From assembly GCA_963662175.1 (NCBI GenBank), contig OY759218.1:12924480-12988479 (forward strand): a stretch of 64,000 nucleotides of DNA, read 5' to 3'. Origin of the DNA: Aradus depressus (Eukaryota; Arthropoda; Insecta; Hemiptera; Aradidae). This document shows positions 43,546 through 54,190 of the stretch, in pieces. The translations under genes were made by a program, and so were the position numbers. Each line of letters opens with the position of its first letter. Within the stretch, counting starts at the first letter, position 1. The notes below the pieces were generated by a model. That model made no database searches and had not been told where the DNA came from. It saw nothing but the letters and a program-made list of their open reading frames with translations.

Positions 43546-43679
43546 GGTAAATTGTGCCTGGCAACCCTAGTCGGCCCCCCTCATTTTGAAGCTTTCAGAT
43601 CAAAGTGTAGGTACAAATGTTATTAATATTGCCAAAAAAATACATAATTTAGTGTATAATGTGTAGTTAGTTAACTTAC

Positions 43680-43774
43680 TCTCTAGATGTTTTTCCAACA
43701 TGTCTTATCACTTCTTTTTCCGGTTCGATTGTCTGGTTAAATAAATACCATGGACGTATCCCAAGAAACGTTTC
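43680..43774 (-). CDS. AK9: AK9-like gene, exon 10
   Basis: Acceptor AATTGCAG, donor GTAAGT. It opens in phase 0 and reads ETFLGIRPWYLFNQTIEPEK followed by EVIRHVGKTSRE, closing in phase 2. The Arg-Pro-Trp-Tyr segment is of a kind found between kinase units in AK9. It leads across the 18.2-kb intron into exon 11. Confidence 0.75.
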
Positions 43775-44726
43775 CTGCAATTTAAAAAATAAATTGTTAT
43801 TTCTTGATATTATAAAATCCTGTACATATTTTCATTTTTTATTTTTTTATTTTTTTTTTGTGAATTTCCATTTAATTCAGTATAGGTATACCTACTCTCA
43901 TTTGGTTGGTTAGACGTATGGAAAGTACCACCGTATTTTCATCAAACAAACCTGATCACGTTTAAAGGGGTCGTTCAAATTCTTATAAATTATATGATTA
44001 TATTTATGAACATGTATATCATATACCGATGATTTACTGAGGCACTACCCTCAAAACTAAATTTTTCAGGAGATACTTTAAACATTTTGGACACCAAGTA
44101 CATGATGTTAGATGGATAAAACTGTCTGTCCCCATCTCCAACTTGGCAAGTTAGTTAGCCTTAGGCCCTTTCGTCTTGATTTTGTCAACCTCTTTCAATT
44201 ATCGATATTGGCACACCCAAGCCATTTTCTTCTCCAATTTTTCCACTTCCCAAGTTATTCAGAACAATTAAGTCACATTTGTTGTGAAGTAGTGGAGTAC
44301 GTATATCGGCTTCTGGGAATTAACAACGTTATCCTGAGTTCGTTCCATTTACCCTAATTAGATTACTTTTATTATTTTATTTCTTTGGCCCCTCTACATT
44401 GTTGGCAGTTTTCTAGTTATTTTTCGTCATCATTCTAAACAGTTATCTACTGTTGAGGAAAATGGATTGACTTCAATTGTGCTTCACCGACCTCTCCAAA
44501 AGTTATTTATTATTGTGTCATCAACTATGGCCAACATCATCACAAACACCTTGCAAGTATCACAATATCATCACCGGATACTGGTCTGTCTCGTGGGGGT
44601 CGGTTCGCACCGAGCGCCGGGGGGACAGGCTACAGGAGTTGATTGCCCGCCATGAGGGGGGAACAAAGGTTCTTTGTGAATATCTGCCATTGAAATTCGC
44701 AAACTTTACAGAGCTTTCAAATAGAC
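43775..44726. other. Intron 9 sequence, no gene seen
   Basis: AT-rich, then a GC-richer patch at 44580-44700. The T-run at 44728-44743 is the poly-A tail of the adjoining SINE on the minus strand. Confidence 0.4.
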
Positions 44727-44920
44727 TTTTTTTTTTTTTTTTTTCTCTGTGAGTTAACGTCGCATCAACTGCTGCGATTATGAGTGATGGGCTGTCTACA
44801 GGTCCCAACACCCATGGATAATCGGCAGAAATAATAAGTGTACATTATTGCCAACCTGGGATTCGATCTCAGTTTCTTTCCGTTTGTTGGCAAGGATGTT
44901 AATCACACATCGCTTATTCA
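44727..44920 (-). mobile_element. tRNA-derived SINE with poly-A tail
   Basis: On the minus strand a tRNA-like head TTAACATCCTTGCCAACAAA leads to a pol III B-box-like GATCGAATCCC (44868-44858), then a tRNA-unrelated body and TGCGACGTTAACTCACAGAG before an A-run (44743-44728). Small, pol III-type, inserted in intron 9. Confidence 0.65.
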
Positions 44921-44943
44921 AATTAGACATTTTATTTTGATAC

Positions 44944-45179
44944 CTTTAGTAAATCAATATTGTTCTGTAAGCCTTGAAAAATTCCAGTCAAAATTTGAGT
45001 GACTTCTCGCCTTTTGATTGATGCAACAAAAAAATCTTGAAAACTGTGTCCAGGATTCGTGCCAGCAATGCGCCGTTCAGCGATTGGCTTAGCATTGTGC
45101 ACATAAGTTTCCCACACCCACTCCGGAAGCGGTGCAGTGTATTCATCCAGTAAGTCTGGTGTGAATGCACTCACAGTTA
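44944..45179 (-). CDS. AK9: AK9-like gene, exon 9
   Basis: Acceptor TTTTTTTTTCAG, donor GTATCA, 236 bp. It takes the codon split with exon 8 and reads VTVSAFTPDLLDEYTAPLPE, WVWETYVHNAKPIAERRIAG and VTQILTGIFQGLQNNIDLLK. It is helical, with no frame break. It lies in the linker between the two kinase units; no catalytic motif is seen. Its assignment rests on exact splice-phase continuity with exons 8 and 10. Confidence 0.75.
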
Positions 45180-45689
45180 CTGAAAAAAAAATACTCAAGT
45201 GATACGGGAATGTTTTAAAATAATAATTAAAATTCTACATGAAATTAAAACAAAAAAGCTGTCGATGAATGAAATGAATTGAAAAATAATCTTTATTCTG
45301 GGACATACGTCCTATAAGAATAATAACATAAAAAATAAACAAGAGTATACAAGTATCAGCCAGTTGAAAAGAATAAATATAAAATAAAATAAAAGAGGTC
45401 TCTAGAAGTAAATAGTAAATGTTAAAAACAGGCAATCAGTAAAACAATATAATAAACTAGTGAAAAATAATACAGAGAAATAAAAAAATATAAATAGAAA
45501 AATTATGAATAATAATCATCAGACAAGTATGAATAATAATGTGAAACATGATAACAATAATTACTTGTATATGAATGAATTGTAAACAACTGGACTGATG
45601 AAACAGAAGAGTGACAATCTGTCCAGTTGGAGTGAGAGACTTATAGGAAGACGAGAACTATCTCATAGGAGCCAGCCTTAGGAATCAGA
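45180..45689. other. Intron 8 sequence, no gene seen
   Basis: AT-rich (mostly A-rich on the plus strand). No frame recognised. Confidence 0.4.
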
Positions 45690-46030
45690 GGTTTGCTGAG
45701 TTAGGAGATAATGGAAAAGTAGGGACTTAATGAAAGAAGAGTAGGAGCATGGCGAATCTGGAGAGGGAGAGAGTTCCAGAGGAAGTTAGGCTGGATAAGG
45801 AAGGAGTTGTGGTAGGTTGTTGTCCTGTGGGAAGGGAGATAAAGATCAGAGGGACGGGATCTGGTGACTTTCTGGTGGATATGGAATTTAAATTGGAGCA
45901 TTTGGAAGATGTAGGAGGGCTTTTGGGAAGATATGGTTTGATAGAGAAAGGAGCGTAGGAAATATTTTCGACGAGAGGATGGGAAGAGCCATTTTAGGTC
46001 GGTATAGCAACTAGTAATAGAGGAGTGTCT
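45690..46030 (-). pseudogene. LINE polyprotein C-terminus
   Basis: The minus-strand frame FKFHIHQKVTRSRPSDLYLP continues to TTYHNSFLIQPNFLWNSLPL and then stops. The R.R..DL..P..R...(Y/F)..SF.....LWNSLP pattern is a hallmark of the C-terminus of several APE-type LINEs. Upstream residues to about 46030 are collinear but frame-broken. Fragment in intron 8. Confidence 0.65.
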
Positions 46031-46204
46031 GGGGAGCCCGAAAATGAATCTTACTTAGAAAGGAATTCATGACTCGCTTTAGTTTCATGTCGAGCGGTGA
46101 ATCACCGATAATGTTCTTCCCTAGCACGAATGAATACATTAAGTTTTCGCTCTTCCTCTAAAATCAATCTCCCGTTTGGGCTAAACATTAATAGTTCTTA
46201 CATA
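46031..46204. other. Short repeat block shared with 60505-60545
   Basis: GGTGAATCACCGATAATGTT recurs at 60512 with only small changes, as a short dispersed sequence. Nothing else recognised. Confidence 0.5.
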
Positions 46205-46645
46205 GGGGCTTCTAAATCCTCATACAAAATTTTGTGCCATGGTTTTTGAGTTGAGCCCTTCCTCTGATCCCCCCTTCCCTTCGTCCGATTTTGTTGAAAA
46301 TGTATACGTGTCGTCCTTGTAGGGGTTTGCATTTACATATATAATTTCATATCAATACATTACAATGGTAGTTATTAGAGTTTTTGTGTTATGCCTTCCC
46401 CCTTTTCTTTGGCCGATTTGGCTGAAAATCAATAGGTGTTTCCTAATGGGATTCTAAATGAACATATAAATTTTCGTGTCGATATATTAATTTGGTCCGG
46501 AGTTATCCATCCCCATACACAGACATGCACAGACAGAATTTTTTTTCAATTTTTGGGGTTGGAAAATGAAGTTTTAGTGAAACTCAACATCAAATTTTTG
46601 CCCGATTACATTACTTCCCCTATACTTCGTACTGCTGAGGAAGTA
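46205..46645. repeat. Dispersed-repeat copy with terminal hairpin
   Basis: Same family as 21700-22215: GGCTGAAAATCAATAGGTGT, TTTCGTGTCGATATATT, and the ending ACTTCCCCTATACTTCGTAC plus TGCTGAGGAAGT. The hairpin arms are partly preserved. Confidence 0.7.
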
Positions 46646-47557
46646 AAAACAACAATTTGGCGTCAGAACATCGAGGGACCAAGAGGGGATAAATGTAGGT
46701 TACAGATCGTAGGAGTATGAGGCCTAAACGGTTATTTTGAAGTAACAAGCTCCACAGTAGCAGTTGAAAGCAAGCAAATAACATATTCCAATAACTGTTT
46801 TTTTTAAATCGGTTCCAGCTGAAAAAGAAGTAGAAACCTAATATAATTAGTGTCCTGGTTCCAACACTCCCCCAGTACCAATTTTAATAAGTTTCCGTTC
46901 GACATTCCACAATTGAATGAAACGTAGTTCATTAAATACGTATTCACTTTTCCAAGAAATATTTCCATCAGAAATTCTTCCTGTTAGAATTTTGCAATTT
47001 CTATTTTATATAAAGTTTTTGATCTAGAATACGCTGTATGAATGGAGTCCTATTCCATAATATTTTCTGTTATCAATGTGTGTCACATAATAATAATATA
47101 CTAGCTGGGATCCCATGCGTTGCTCCGCACATACTAGCATGTGTTGCTCACCGTTGTTCGGCAGATACTAGCAGTCAAAATGCTTTCAAAAATTGCGTCA
47201 CTGAAATAAATTATGAATGGACCCAAATCAAGTAGGTAATATTTTCTTGCTCCGCATTTTTATGGCTATGATTGGAAGAAATCAATTAAATAATTATTTT
47301 ATTCCATTAACTAATTTTTTTTCATGAAACACTTATTTTTAGATTTACAAATAGACGGAATAATAATTAAACTGTGAGTACATATAATTTATAAGTGGAA
47401 GTAGAAATAAAATAATTATCTGAGTAGAAGTTTCTCTGTAGAAGGGCAATACATTCCGTTGGATGATCCGCCATTGTTACATACAGAAGGTCGAAACTCT
47501 CTGGTAACATGGGCTGTTTTCTTCTAGAAGTAACTCTCACTACAAGACTCAAGCGCG
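46646..47557. other. Intron 8 sequence, no gene seen
   Basis: AT-rich. At 47100-47170 CTAGCTGGGATCCCATGCGT begins a short block resembling the dispersed fragments at 4725-4910. No frame recognised. Confidence 0.4.
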
Positions 47558-48420
47558 TTTTTTTTTTTTTTTTTTTTTCACCTTTATTATTTAATTTCCA
47601 ACTATGAACTAGGAAATATGAGGAAATATTTCCAAACATCATAACTAGGAAATATGAGAAAAGAAAAACAGAAACACCACTTGAGTCTCTTGATGAGACG
47701 GCTGGTCAACACCACCGCCTCCTCAGGGGTCCTCCTCAGGCTGGAGGTCACGCGGCCAGCGACGATTCAGTCGCCGAGGAGGCCCGCCCGTCAAGGACCG
47801 GACCGACATGGCTTCCACCAGTGTGTTTGGATGTGTCGTGAACTTGTTGTGCAAATTTGTGTGTAATTATTGTCTAACTTCGTGTAAGAATGGTATGTTC
47901 AGGTCATGATGTAATGTTATGTTTGATACGTAATATGGGCATTGTGTGATTGTTCGGAGGATTTTGTTTTGAATGGCTTGAATTCTTTTGGTGTGTGAGG
48001 GCTTAGCCGAACCCCAGAGCTGAACGCCATACGTCCAGATGGGTCTGATAACGGTCTTGTAGACACCCAGTTTGTGGTTGAGGCGAAGTTGAGATCGCTT
48101 GTCTAGTAGTCTTTTGAGTAGTCCAAATCGCCGTTTCATTTTCTCTCGAGTCTGCGAAACATGTTTATTCCATGTCAGTCGTCTGTCAAGATACATTGTC
48201 CTAAGTATCGTACATCTTTGTCATGTTTCAGAGGGACATTATTCAGCCATACAGTTGGGCAGTCACCGCGCCTCAAGGCGAATGTAACATGCAGGGATTT
48301 GACCTAATTTATTTTTCCCTTCCACAGACGCAACCAACCCTCTAGAAGGTGTAAGTGCTCCTGCAGAGATTTGGATGCGTCCCCAGCCGATTTATTAGTA
48401 GCTAAATTGCTATATTATAA
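47558..48420 (-). pseudogene. Jockey-like LINE 3' part with poly-A tail
   Basis: The frame at 48196-47867 reads YLDRRLTWNKHVSQTREKMK, KTVIRPIWTYGVQLWGSAKP and ILRTITQCPYYVSNITLHHD, the standard post-RT sequence of Jockey elements (LDxRLTWxxH, IRPIWTYGxQLWG, PWYVSNxTLHxDL). Upstream codons (DCPTVWLNNVPLKHDKDVRY) reach about 48300 with a frame slip. A T-run at 47559-47579 is the poly-A tail of the minus-strand element. 5'-truncated, in intron 8. Confidence 0.8.
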
Positions 48421-48631
48421 CTGTTTCAAGTAAGTTTCAAAAATAACAGGGTAAACTTGATAACTGGTTACAAAGTTGGAACTTGGTTATTTAAAAGGAT
48501 ACGTTAAATACACCGCCTATCTCTACCTAGAAGAGCTCCTGGCTTTCAACAGAAGCTTACTCTCTCTCTCCAAATCATGAAAATGCTTAACCAAATTGAG
48601 GAAATCCTTAACCAAATATGAAAATTCTTAC

Positions 48632-48980
48632 CAACAGAATCATTGTCCAAAGAATCAGAACCATCAGATGAACCGCCGTCGAGATTCAGTTTGAGCTGTA
48701 CCCCTTCTTTTTTTTCGAGAAATTCCCTTTTTTGAATTTCTCTCCATTCGCTCTTGCTGTAAGACTGAATTTCGCCTGTTGAACTTCTTCTCGTTGGCAG
48801 GGGTATCACCCGAAAATCTCCTTCAATTTCTGAGCCCAAAAAATCACTACTACTATTGTCTTCTTCTTTTTCGTCTTCCCCTCCATCTGTATCTATTAGG
48901 AATTTTCGCAAAATGTTTTCTCTGGTGTGTTTTGTTGCTAAAATTTTACCCAAGTTGAATGAAGAATGTACTTTGGCAGC
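48632..48980 (-). CDS. AK9: AK9-like gene, exon 8
   Basis: Acceptor TTTTTTTCAG, donor GTAAGA, 349 bp, phase 0 to phase 1. It reads AAKVHSSFNLGKILATKHTR, then an acidic/serine-rich run (DGGEDEKEEDNSSSDFLGSE), then SYSKSEWREIQKREFLEKKE and a second acidic stretch. It looks like a low-complexity, probably disordered linker between the kinase units. The frame is fully open. The SLDNDSV end joins exon 9 in phase. Confidence 0.75.
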
Positions 48981-49508
48981 CTGAAAAAAATAACAAATAA
49001 TATAGCCTTCATCGGAGATCTCCCAAGCCAGCGATGCTAAAGACTACACCTCGGAGATTCATGTAGTCATGCTAACCACATACACCTAACCATTTCACTA
49101 TCACCAATGTTACGAATTTAATAATTAGAAAAATTCTTATATTTAATTGTTTAATTATATTTTCTATAATAAGTTTGCCATTGTTGTTGAATTAGGCATT
49201 AAGTTTAGGAACTAAGAAGAATCTGAGGGAGCTAGGTAAAGTATCTTCTGATTCATCTTTCCCACTCCTAACTGCAGACTGCTCCCCACCTCTCTCTCTG
49301 CAGACATGTTATCTCTATTTTGTTTTGGAAGTGCCTATACTTCAGTCACAGGTCCTAATCAACGCTACCTCTCATTACCTACATCTTGCGCAATCTATGC
49401 GTATTTACAATCGCTACAGACCATAAGTAAGGTTGACAATAGTTAATGGAACAATTAATGTTCAATGATAACTAAATATAAGGGAGAAAAAAATGAATAA
49501 AAATATAG
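48981..49508. other. Intron 7 sequence, no gene seen
   Basis: No open frame or repeat terminus recognised. It ends at a T-run that is the tail of the next LINE fragment. Confidence 0.4.
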
Positions 49509-50120
49509 AAAAAAAAAAAAAAAAAAGTTTCTGTGAAGTCTTGAAGAAGATTTACAAAATGATAACATTATGTATACAATGAGAAAATAGTTTCGATAAT
49601 AATAACCGCAATGATGAGGCCATCCTCTTTCCTCCAACTTAATGGACGTAGAAGAGGCCACGGTAGCCCGGGTGATCCCGCGAACCACCTCGCTCTGTCA
49701 GCCTCTGACCAGCAGTGGTGGCAGACCGAGAGGGAAGGGAAGAACTTTATGTGAATGCATGAGGGGAGAAACTGGCCAGTGCCGGCACTCCCTAAACATT
49801 GGCTACTTAATTAATAGCTAACAGGTCTCTGGTGCCAGGACCGCCTCAGCCTTCGGGGAGGATTGTCAGGATGAGAATGTGATGCCAGACATTGGGCAAA
49901 CGGATTTTCAAGGTAGGGAGGTTAAAATGGCATAGAAAGTCTGGTGATTTTCTGTTTAGTAACCGATAGAGCTGTCCAAACCGTCGGTTCAGTTCTTGTC
50001 GTTTCAGTCGTGTATGGGATTCCACGTCAGTCATCAGTATAGATAGAACCCAAAACAGCGAACTTGATCGGAGACAGGAATCGGGATATTGTTGAAGAAA
50101 CCTGGAGGGCAGGACCACAA
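49509..50120 (-). pseudogene. Jockey-like LINE 3' fragment with poly-A tail
   Basis: The frame at 50118-49846 contains SHTRLKRQELNRRFGQLYRL, like the THTRLKRQELNRRYGLLRRL text found at 57600 in another copy, followed by frame-broken sequence and a 3'UTR. The T-run 49509-49527 marks the poly-A tail. In intron 7. Confidence 0.65.
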
Positions 50121-50303
50121 AATATATTTATTTTATTCTGTTAACGTTTCACCTAAGATCAACCTTTGTTTGTTTACGAAACCATCTTAATCAAGAGAAC
50201 ATCGAACTGGTCTTAAATCACGGATGTTTTTCCTCAACTTCGAATAAAGTAAAACTATAGAAAAAAAAAAAAAAAAAAAAGTTCCAATGAAAATTTAACT
50301 TAC

Positions 50304-50599
50304 ATCATCATCTGATTCGGAGAAAGGACTCATAACCTTAATAACCGTCATTTCATCCACAACGTATTCGCTGTCATCTTCGCCTAAGTCGTCAACCTCC
50401 TCTTTGTCCACTGAATCCCTCTCCCTCTCAACTTCCTGATGTTCGTCTTCCTCCATGTTCTTCTTCCTGTCCATTCCTTTCTTCCATTTTCTATAAATTT
50501 TCTCCAATTCCCCTTTTAAATGCGGTAAAATAAGTTTGATCGTTAACTTTTTCAATCGCATTTCAGACACTACTTTTCCGAAACTGTACTCCGCCAATT
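50304..50599 (-). CDS. AK9: AK9-like gene, exon 7
   Basis: Acceptor TGTTTTAG, donor GTAAGT, 296 bp. It reads LAEYSFGKVVSEMRLKKLTI and LILPHLKGELEKIYRKWKKG, then a charged stretch (EEDEHQEVERERDSVDKEEV, with DDLGEDDSEYVVDE), ending SPFSESDDD. The first half is helical and basic, the second strongly acidic. It follows the first kinase unit and opens the inter-domain linker. Phases 1 to 0 fit exons 6 and 8. Confidence 0.8.
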
Positions 50600-51239
50600 C
50601 TAAAACAGAAATGTATATATGTACATAAAGATGAAAGTTTGTCATTCTGTCTGTTCGTCCGGGCATCGCGAAAAAAACAACTAAACTTATACTTGCAAAA
50701 CTTGCAGGATATTTCAAGGATGCCCTAACTTGGAGCGTAGGCTATATGCTGCCCAAACATTTTAGTTGGGAGATATAATGTACACATTTTTTTTCAGAGG
50801 GGGTACATATATTAAGGGTGAACATCGAAAAAAAAAACCATCGAATATTCAGTACCATGACGATGAGAGTAAAAAGTGAAAAATCAAATAATATTTGTTT
50901 TATAAATGTCTTTATTGCCTTCATAAAAATGAGAGAGAAGAGAAAGTAAAATATATGCAATATAACCATAACAGGACTTTCTTATACCAACCACCTCTGT
51001 ACAGATCACACTCCCTCCCCCTACCCTTAATTATCTTTCCCACCTTGTAGCCTTCCTTTTGCACCAAGTTCTGATGTAAACTCTCGAGATGACATTTTAA
51101 ATTCGAGATGTTACCAGATATTTTCAAACTTAAAAACTGTGTGTATATTGGAAAATATACACTGACTTTAAAAAAAAAACTTTATTCGGTTCAAGTGGCG
51201 CTATACACAATTAAAAAATATATATACATATTGCATATT
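50600..51239. other. Intron 6 sequence, no gene seen
   Basis: Contains TATATG-rich text and a short C-rich patch at 51010-51030. No frame recognised. The segment at 51130-51239 is probably the 3'UTR of the next LINE. Confidence 0.4.
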
Positions 51240-51376
51240 GTTAAAATATGATGTCTTGTAGAAGCCGGGGCTTCAGATGACGGTGTAGCAGAGGTTCCCC
51301 AATGCCAAAGGTAGCGGCTCCAGAAACACTCTGCAGCCCAGTCCTGAACCTTGTCGCTAACTCCAATATGAAGTCT

Positions 51377-51700
51377 CTAACGTCGGGAACACCCAGCTCC
51401 CTGCGAGAATTCCATCCAAGGCGCGTTTACTTCAAGGCGGAGAACTTTGTTTTCGAACCTGACCAGTTTCTTAATGTTGGTCTGGCCTGTGCCGAGCCAA
51501 ACTGGACAGGTGTATGTGATGAGTGGCCGTAAGAGTGCGGTATAGAGTAGTGTGGCACATTCATATCGGAGTGTAGTGTTCTTGTTGAGAAGTGGGTAGA
51601 GTGAGGAGAGTCTAGTGTAGACATGTGTCAATTTGGAGTTAATGTGTTGGCCCTAGGTCAGTTTGGTGTCTAGGAGCACCCCTAGATACTTCACCTCCTG
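51377..51700 (-). pseudogene. Post-RT region of the Jockey-like LINE
   Basis: The frame MTHVYTRLSSLYPLLNKNTT continues TALLRPLITYTCPVWLGTGQ and KKLVRFENKVLRLEVNAPWM, matching the LLRP..TYxxPVW and Q..(Q/E)NK.LR....APW motifs of Jockey ORF2. Upstream to 51700 is PWKPTHQEVKYLGVLLDTKL in another frame. Confidence 0.75.
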
Positions 51701-51747
51701 GTGTGTTGGTTTCCAGGGGATGTTTCTGTGGTTGATGTTTAGCGGTG

Positions 51748-52723
51748 TCATTGGCGTTTGATCCTCGGGCATCTGTTGCGCTGCCAGCTGCGACGAAGCC
51801 TATTTATTTCATCAATTAGGCGTAGGATGTACGTCGGGGTATTGATGCCTGTACTGTGCCGGGGGTCAGAGAACCTTTTGTAGATCGCCTTCTTGACTGC
51901 GCTCTTGATGGAGTCGGTAAGGAGTGTCACTGTCCTGTCTAGGTCATCGGTCGAGTTATAAGAGAAAGGAATAGTCAGATTTCGGTCAAGTTCGTCACGA
52001 AAGATGTCCTAGTTCATTTTCCCGTCAATAAGTCGTCGTATTGAAGGATCAGTGAGAAGTTTGCCGTGGAAAATAATAAGGACAGGGAGATGGTCGGAAT
52101 CTAATTCGGGAAGTGGAATTTGGAAAATGGGTAAGGTTAGATTTTGAGTGAGGGATATATCTAAAATATCTGGGAGGTTGCGAGCTAGAAAGTTGGCTGG
52201 TCGGGAGCAGTGACCACAATCGCCATGCGGTCGGTGAAGGCGAGAAGCCTTTGACCATTGGCATTGCCAACCCGACAGCCCCATTTGAGATGCTTGCTGT
52301 TGAGATCCCCAGTCAGCAGGATGGGTCCCCCCGTGAACACAACCTCGAGATCTGAGGGATCAAGGCGCTGGTTTGGCCGCTGGTAGGCTGCCACCTACAT
52401 TAATGAGGAGCCATTTTCAATTTTCAACTGGATAGCTACAGCTTCCAGACAAGACAAGTTCCCGAAACCTCGTGGTGCTTTAATTTACGCCTGACACAAA
52501 TGGCGACCCCTCCCGAAGCAGCCCGAGCCACTCTGTCTGCTCTATAAATTTTGTATCCTCGAAGTTTAAAGGGTTCATTGGGTATGAGATGGGTTTTGGT
52601 GAGACAGGCCACATCGATGCTGTGCCTGTAAAGGAAGTTTAAAAACCTTTTGGTCTTAATCCCGTTCGCGTTCCAGTTAAGGAGTTTCACGGTGCGGGTA
52701 TCGAAAAGATTAGGGTTTGCCAT
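51748..52723 (-). pseudogene. Jockey-like ORF2 endonuclease
   Basis: Starts MANPNLFDTRTVKLLNWNAN (with NWNANGI, the first motif), followed by HSIDVACLTKTHLIP (the usual E of ETH is K here), RAASGGVAICVRRKLKH, then in other frames GGPILLTGDLNSKHLKWGCR (GDxN box) and LPELDSDHLPVLIIF (SDHxP). A further post-endonuclease piece TLLTDSIKSAVKKAIYKRFS lies at 51930-51748. The order is complete but frameshifts near 52430 and 52200 and the ETH-to-KTH change argue against function. Confidence 0.8.
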
Positions 52724-52924
52724 GAGGATGAGTTAAAAATGACGAAAGGATGTTGGTTAGGAAAGTTTGAATTTTAGGTATTAAAGGTTCAATGATTCTG
52801 GTGATCAAAGAGGTGATGAAGGTAGGGAGATCAGGGTTTGTACCTTGGGAAGTTGAGGAGGGGCGGGGCGTGGGAGGGCAGGTAGCGGGTTGGAGTGTGG
52901 GAGGGCCGGCAGCGGGTCTCTTAA

Positions 52925-53728
52925 GGCTAGTACAGACATGCGAGCAACGAACCGAGCACTGTTCGGCTCGTTTTCAGTTTTCAACGAACACACTCCAAGC
53001 CGAACAGAGACGAGCCGAGCATTTGGATGCTCCACAACCATACTAACGAACATAACCTGCACAAGTTAACCTGCAGATAACAAATTTACGTTTATTTGTA
53101 TATCATTTTATTACTATTCAAAATCTTCAATCAGAAAATGCTCAAGGTAGGTAGCTACTTACGTAATTAATTTACATATTTGTAGTACAATTAATAGGGA
53201 TACGAATTTATTATGATACGTAATTTATTTTTACATATAAATTGTTTAAAATGAACACTTTTTTAGGAAAAGTGTTTGAATAATTCCTCCCTATTTTATT
53301 AAAATGTAATTTGTGTTTTAAATCCCATATGACTGGGTACTGTCTCATAGCCTGAGCAAACTGAATTTGAAGCTCCTGAGACCAGTCTTCAGAAGCCATG
53401 ATAAAATATAATTTATTGAATAATATTTAAATATATATTTAATTAAAAAAAAAAAAAAAAAACGTGCACTTCCAAAAACCTAAATATTTGAGAAGGTTAT
53501 AATATTGGTTATAAACAACAGTGCTCTGGTCAAGTCGGGACGGTTCGGCTTGGTACCAGTCCACACACACCGCAGCCCGAGCCGAACATTCCTTTGATGG
53601 TTCGTCAAAAAACCGACAACAGGTGGAGCAGACCCCGAGCCTCCCTTGTTCGTTGAGCGCCTGCGCACTTCATCCCCAGGCATGCGCACTGACTAATGTT
53701 CGGCTCGTTGCTCGCGTGTCTATACGCC
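52925..53728. mobile_element. 0.8-kb foldback element inserted in the Jockey-like LINE
   Basis: The left end GGCTAGTACAGACATGCGAG and the reverse complement of the right end GGCGTATAGACACGCGAGCA share an inverted repeat of about 28 bp that continues into CAACGA and CCGA. TAA precedes the left end. The right flank is TCTTTA, so the TAA duplication is not clean. The GGC start resembles the two smaller TAA-flanked MITEs here. The interior has several GAGCCGAAC-type words and no coding frame. Confidence 0.6.
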
Positions 53729-53729
53729 T

Positions 53730-54190
53730 CTTTAGCGTCTGTCTGTCGTTTGAGAGCGGGCCGAGTTTGTCTGTGGTGCTCCTTACAGCCTCGGTAATTC
53801 CCCGGATGCTGCTCCTCACAGTTCGGACAGGTAGGGGTGCTTGCTTGGCTGGGACATACATATATATAGTGGTGATCATCCACACATTAGACGCAGCGAG
53901 GGTCCAGCCGGCAGTAATTCTTGGTGTGCCCCCACTTCTGACAGTTAGTGCACTGCGGGCTCGCCGGGGCTCTACTTGGACCACCGTATAAAACAGGCGG
54001 TCCAAGTTGAAGATTTTCTTCCCCGCTGGACTGTTCTCTAGCTCAACTGCAACTAGCGGGGTGGGAAGCTTGTCGCCGTTGCCGTCTTTGCGGTGTAGCC
54101 GGGTCACTTTCCGAACTGGATAGTTCAGGGAGAGCAGCTCGGACACCTCCGACTCGGTCCTCCCCTATCCTCCAGATTAACAAAAGTAAA
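53730..54190 (-). pseudogene. Jockey-like ORF1 (Gag-like) with CCHC knuckles
   Basis: The first frame (54146 down) has VTRLHRKDGNGDKLPTPLVA, ENSPAGKKIFNLDRLFYTVV and VEPRRAR, the pre-C2HC segment (H-R...P..L..VEL......I..L..L....V.VEP) of Jockey ORF1. Frames then slip into CTNCQKWGHTKNYC, a C-x2-C-x4-H-x4-C knuckle, and CPNCEEQHPGNYRGC, another knuckle. ORF1 binds element RNA. Two slips and a TAA break it. Confidence 0.75.

Larger units (their letters stand above)
25507..43679 (-). other. 18.2-kb intron 10 of the AK9-like gene
   Basis: Bounded by donor GTAAGT after exon 10 and acceptor TTTTAG before exon 11. It holds the 232-bp satellite, a LINE with doubled 3'UTR, the 806-bp array and a LINE ORF1 region, all described separately. 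The other introns seen in this gene are far shorter. Confidence 0.7.
51240..54190 (-). mobile_element. Jockey-like LINE with internal deletion, interrupted by a MITE
   Basis: In order on the minus strand: ORF1 with CCHC knuckles (54190-53730), a 0.8-kb foldback element (53728-52925), the ORF2 endonuclease (52723-52009), a short post-endonuclease segment, then a jump straight to the post-RT region (51700-51240). The RT core is missing, so most of ORF2 was deleted. Frames are broken in several places. The overall layout is that of Jockey elements. It lies in intron 6 of the AK9-like gene. Confidence 0.8.

Noticed and set aside
44112..44752. Plus-strand frames of 60-90 codons
   Set aside because: No recognisable motif and composition is that of the intron; one runs into the SINE poly-T.
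52921..53732. TTAA-flanked piggyBac-like element
   Set aside because: Left flank is TTAA but the right is TTTA, and the ends do not start with the usual CCC(T/A). A TAA-type or other foldback element fits no worse.
53521..53991. 156-codon plus-strand frame
   Set aside because: It overlaps the foldback element and the ORF1 zinc-knuckle region on the other strand; no similarity of its own.
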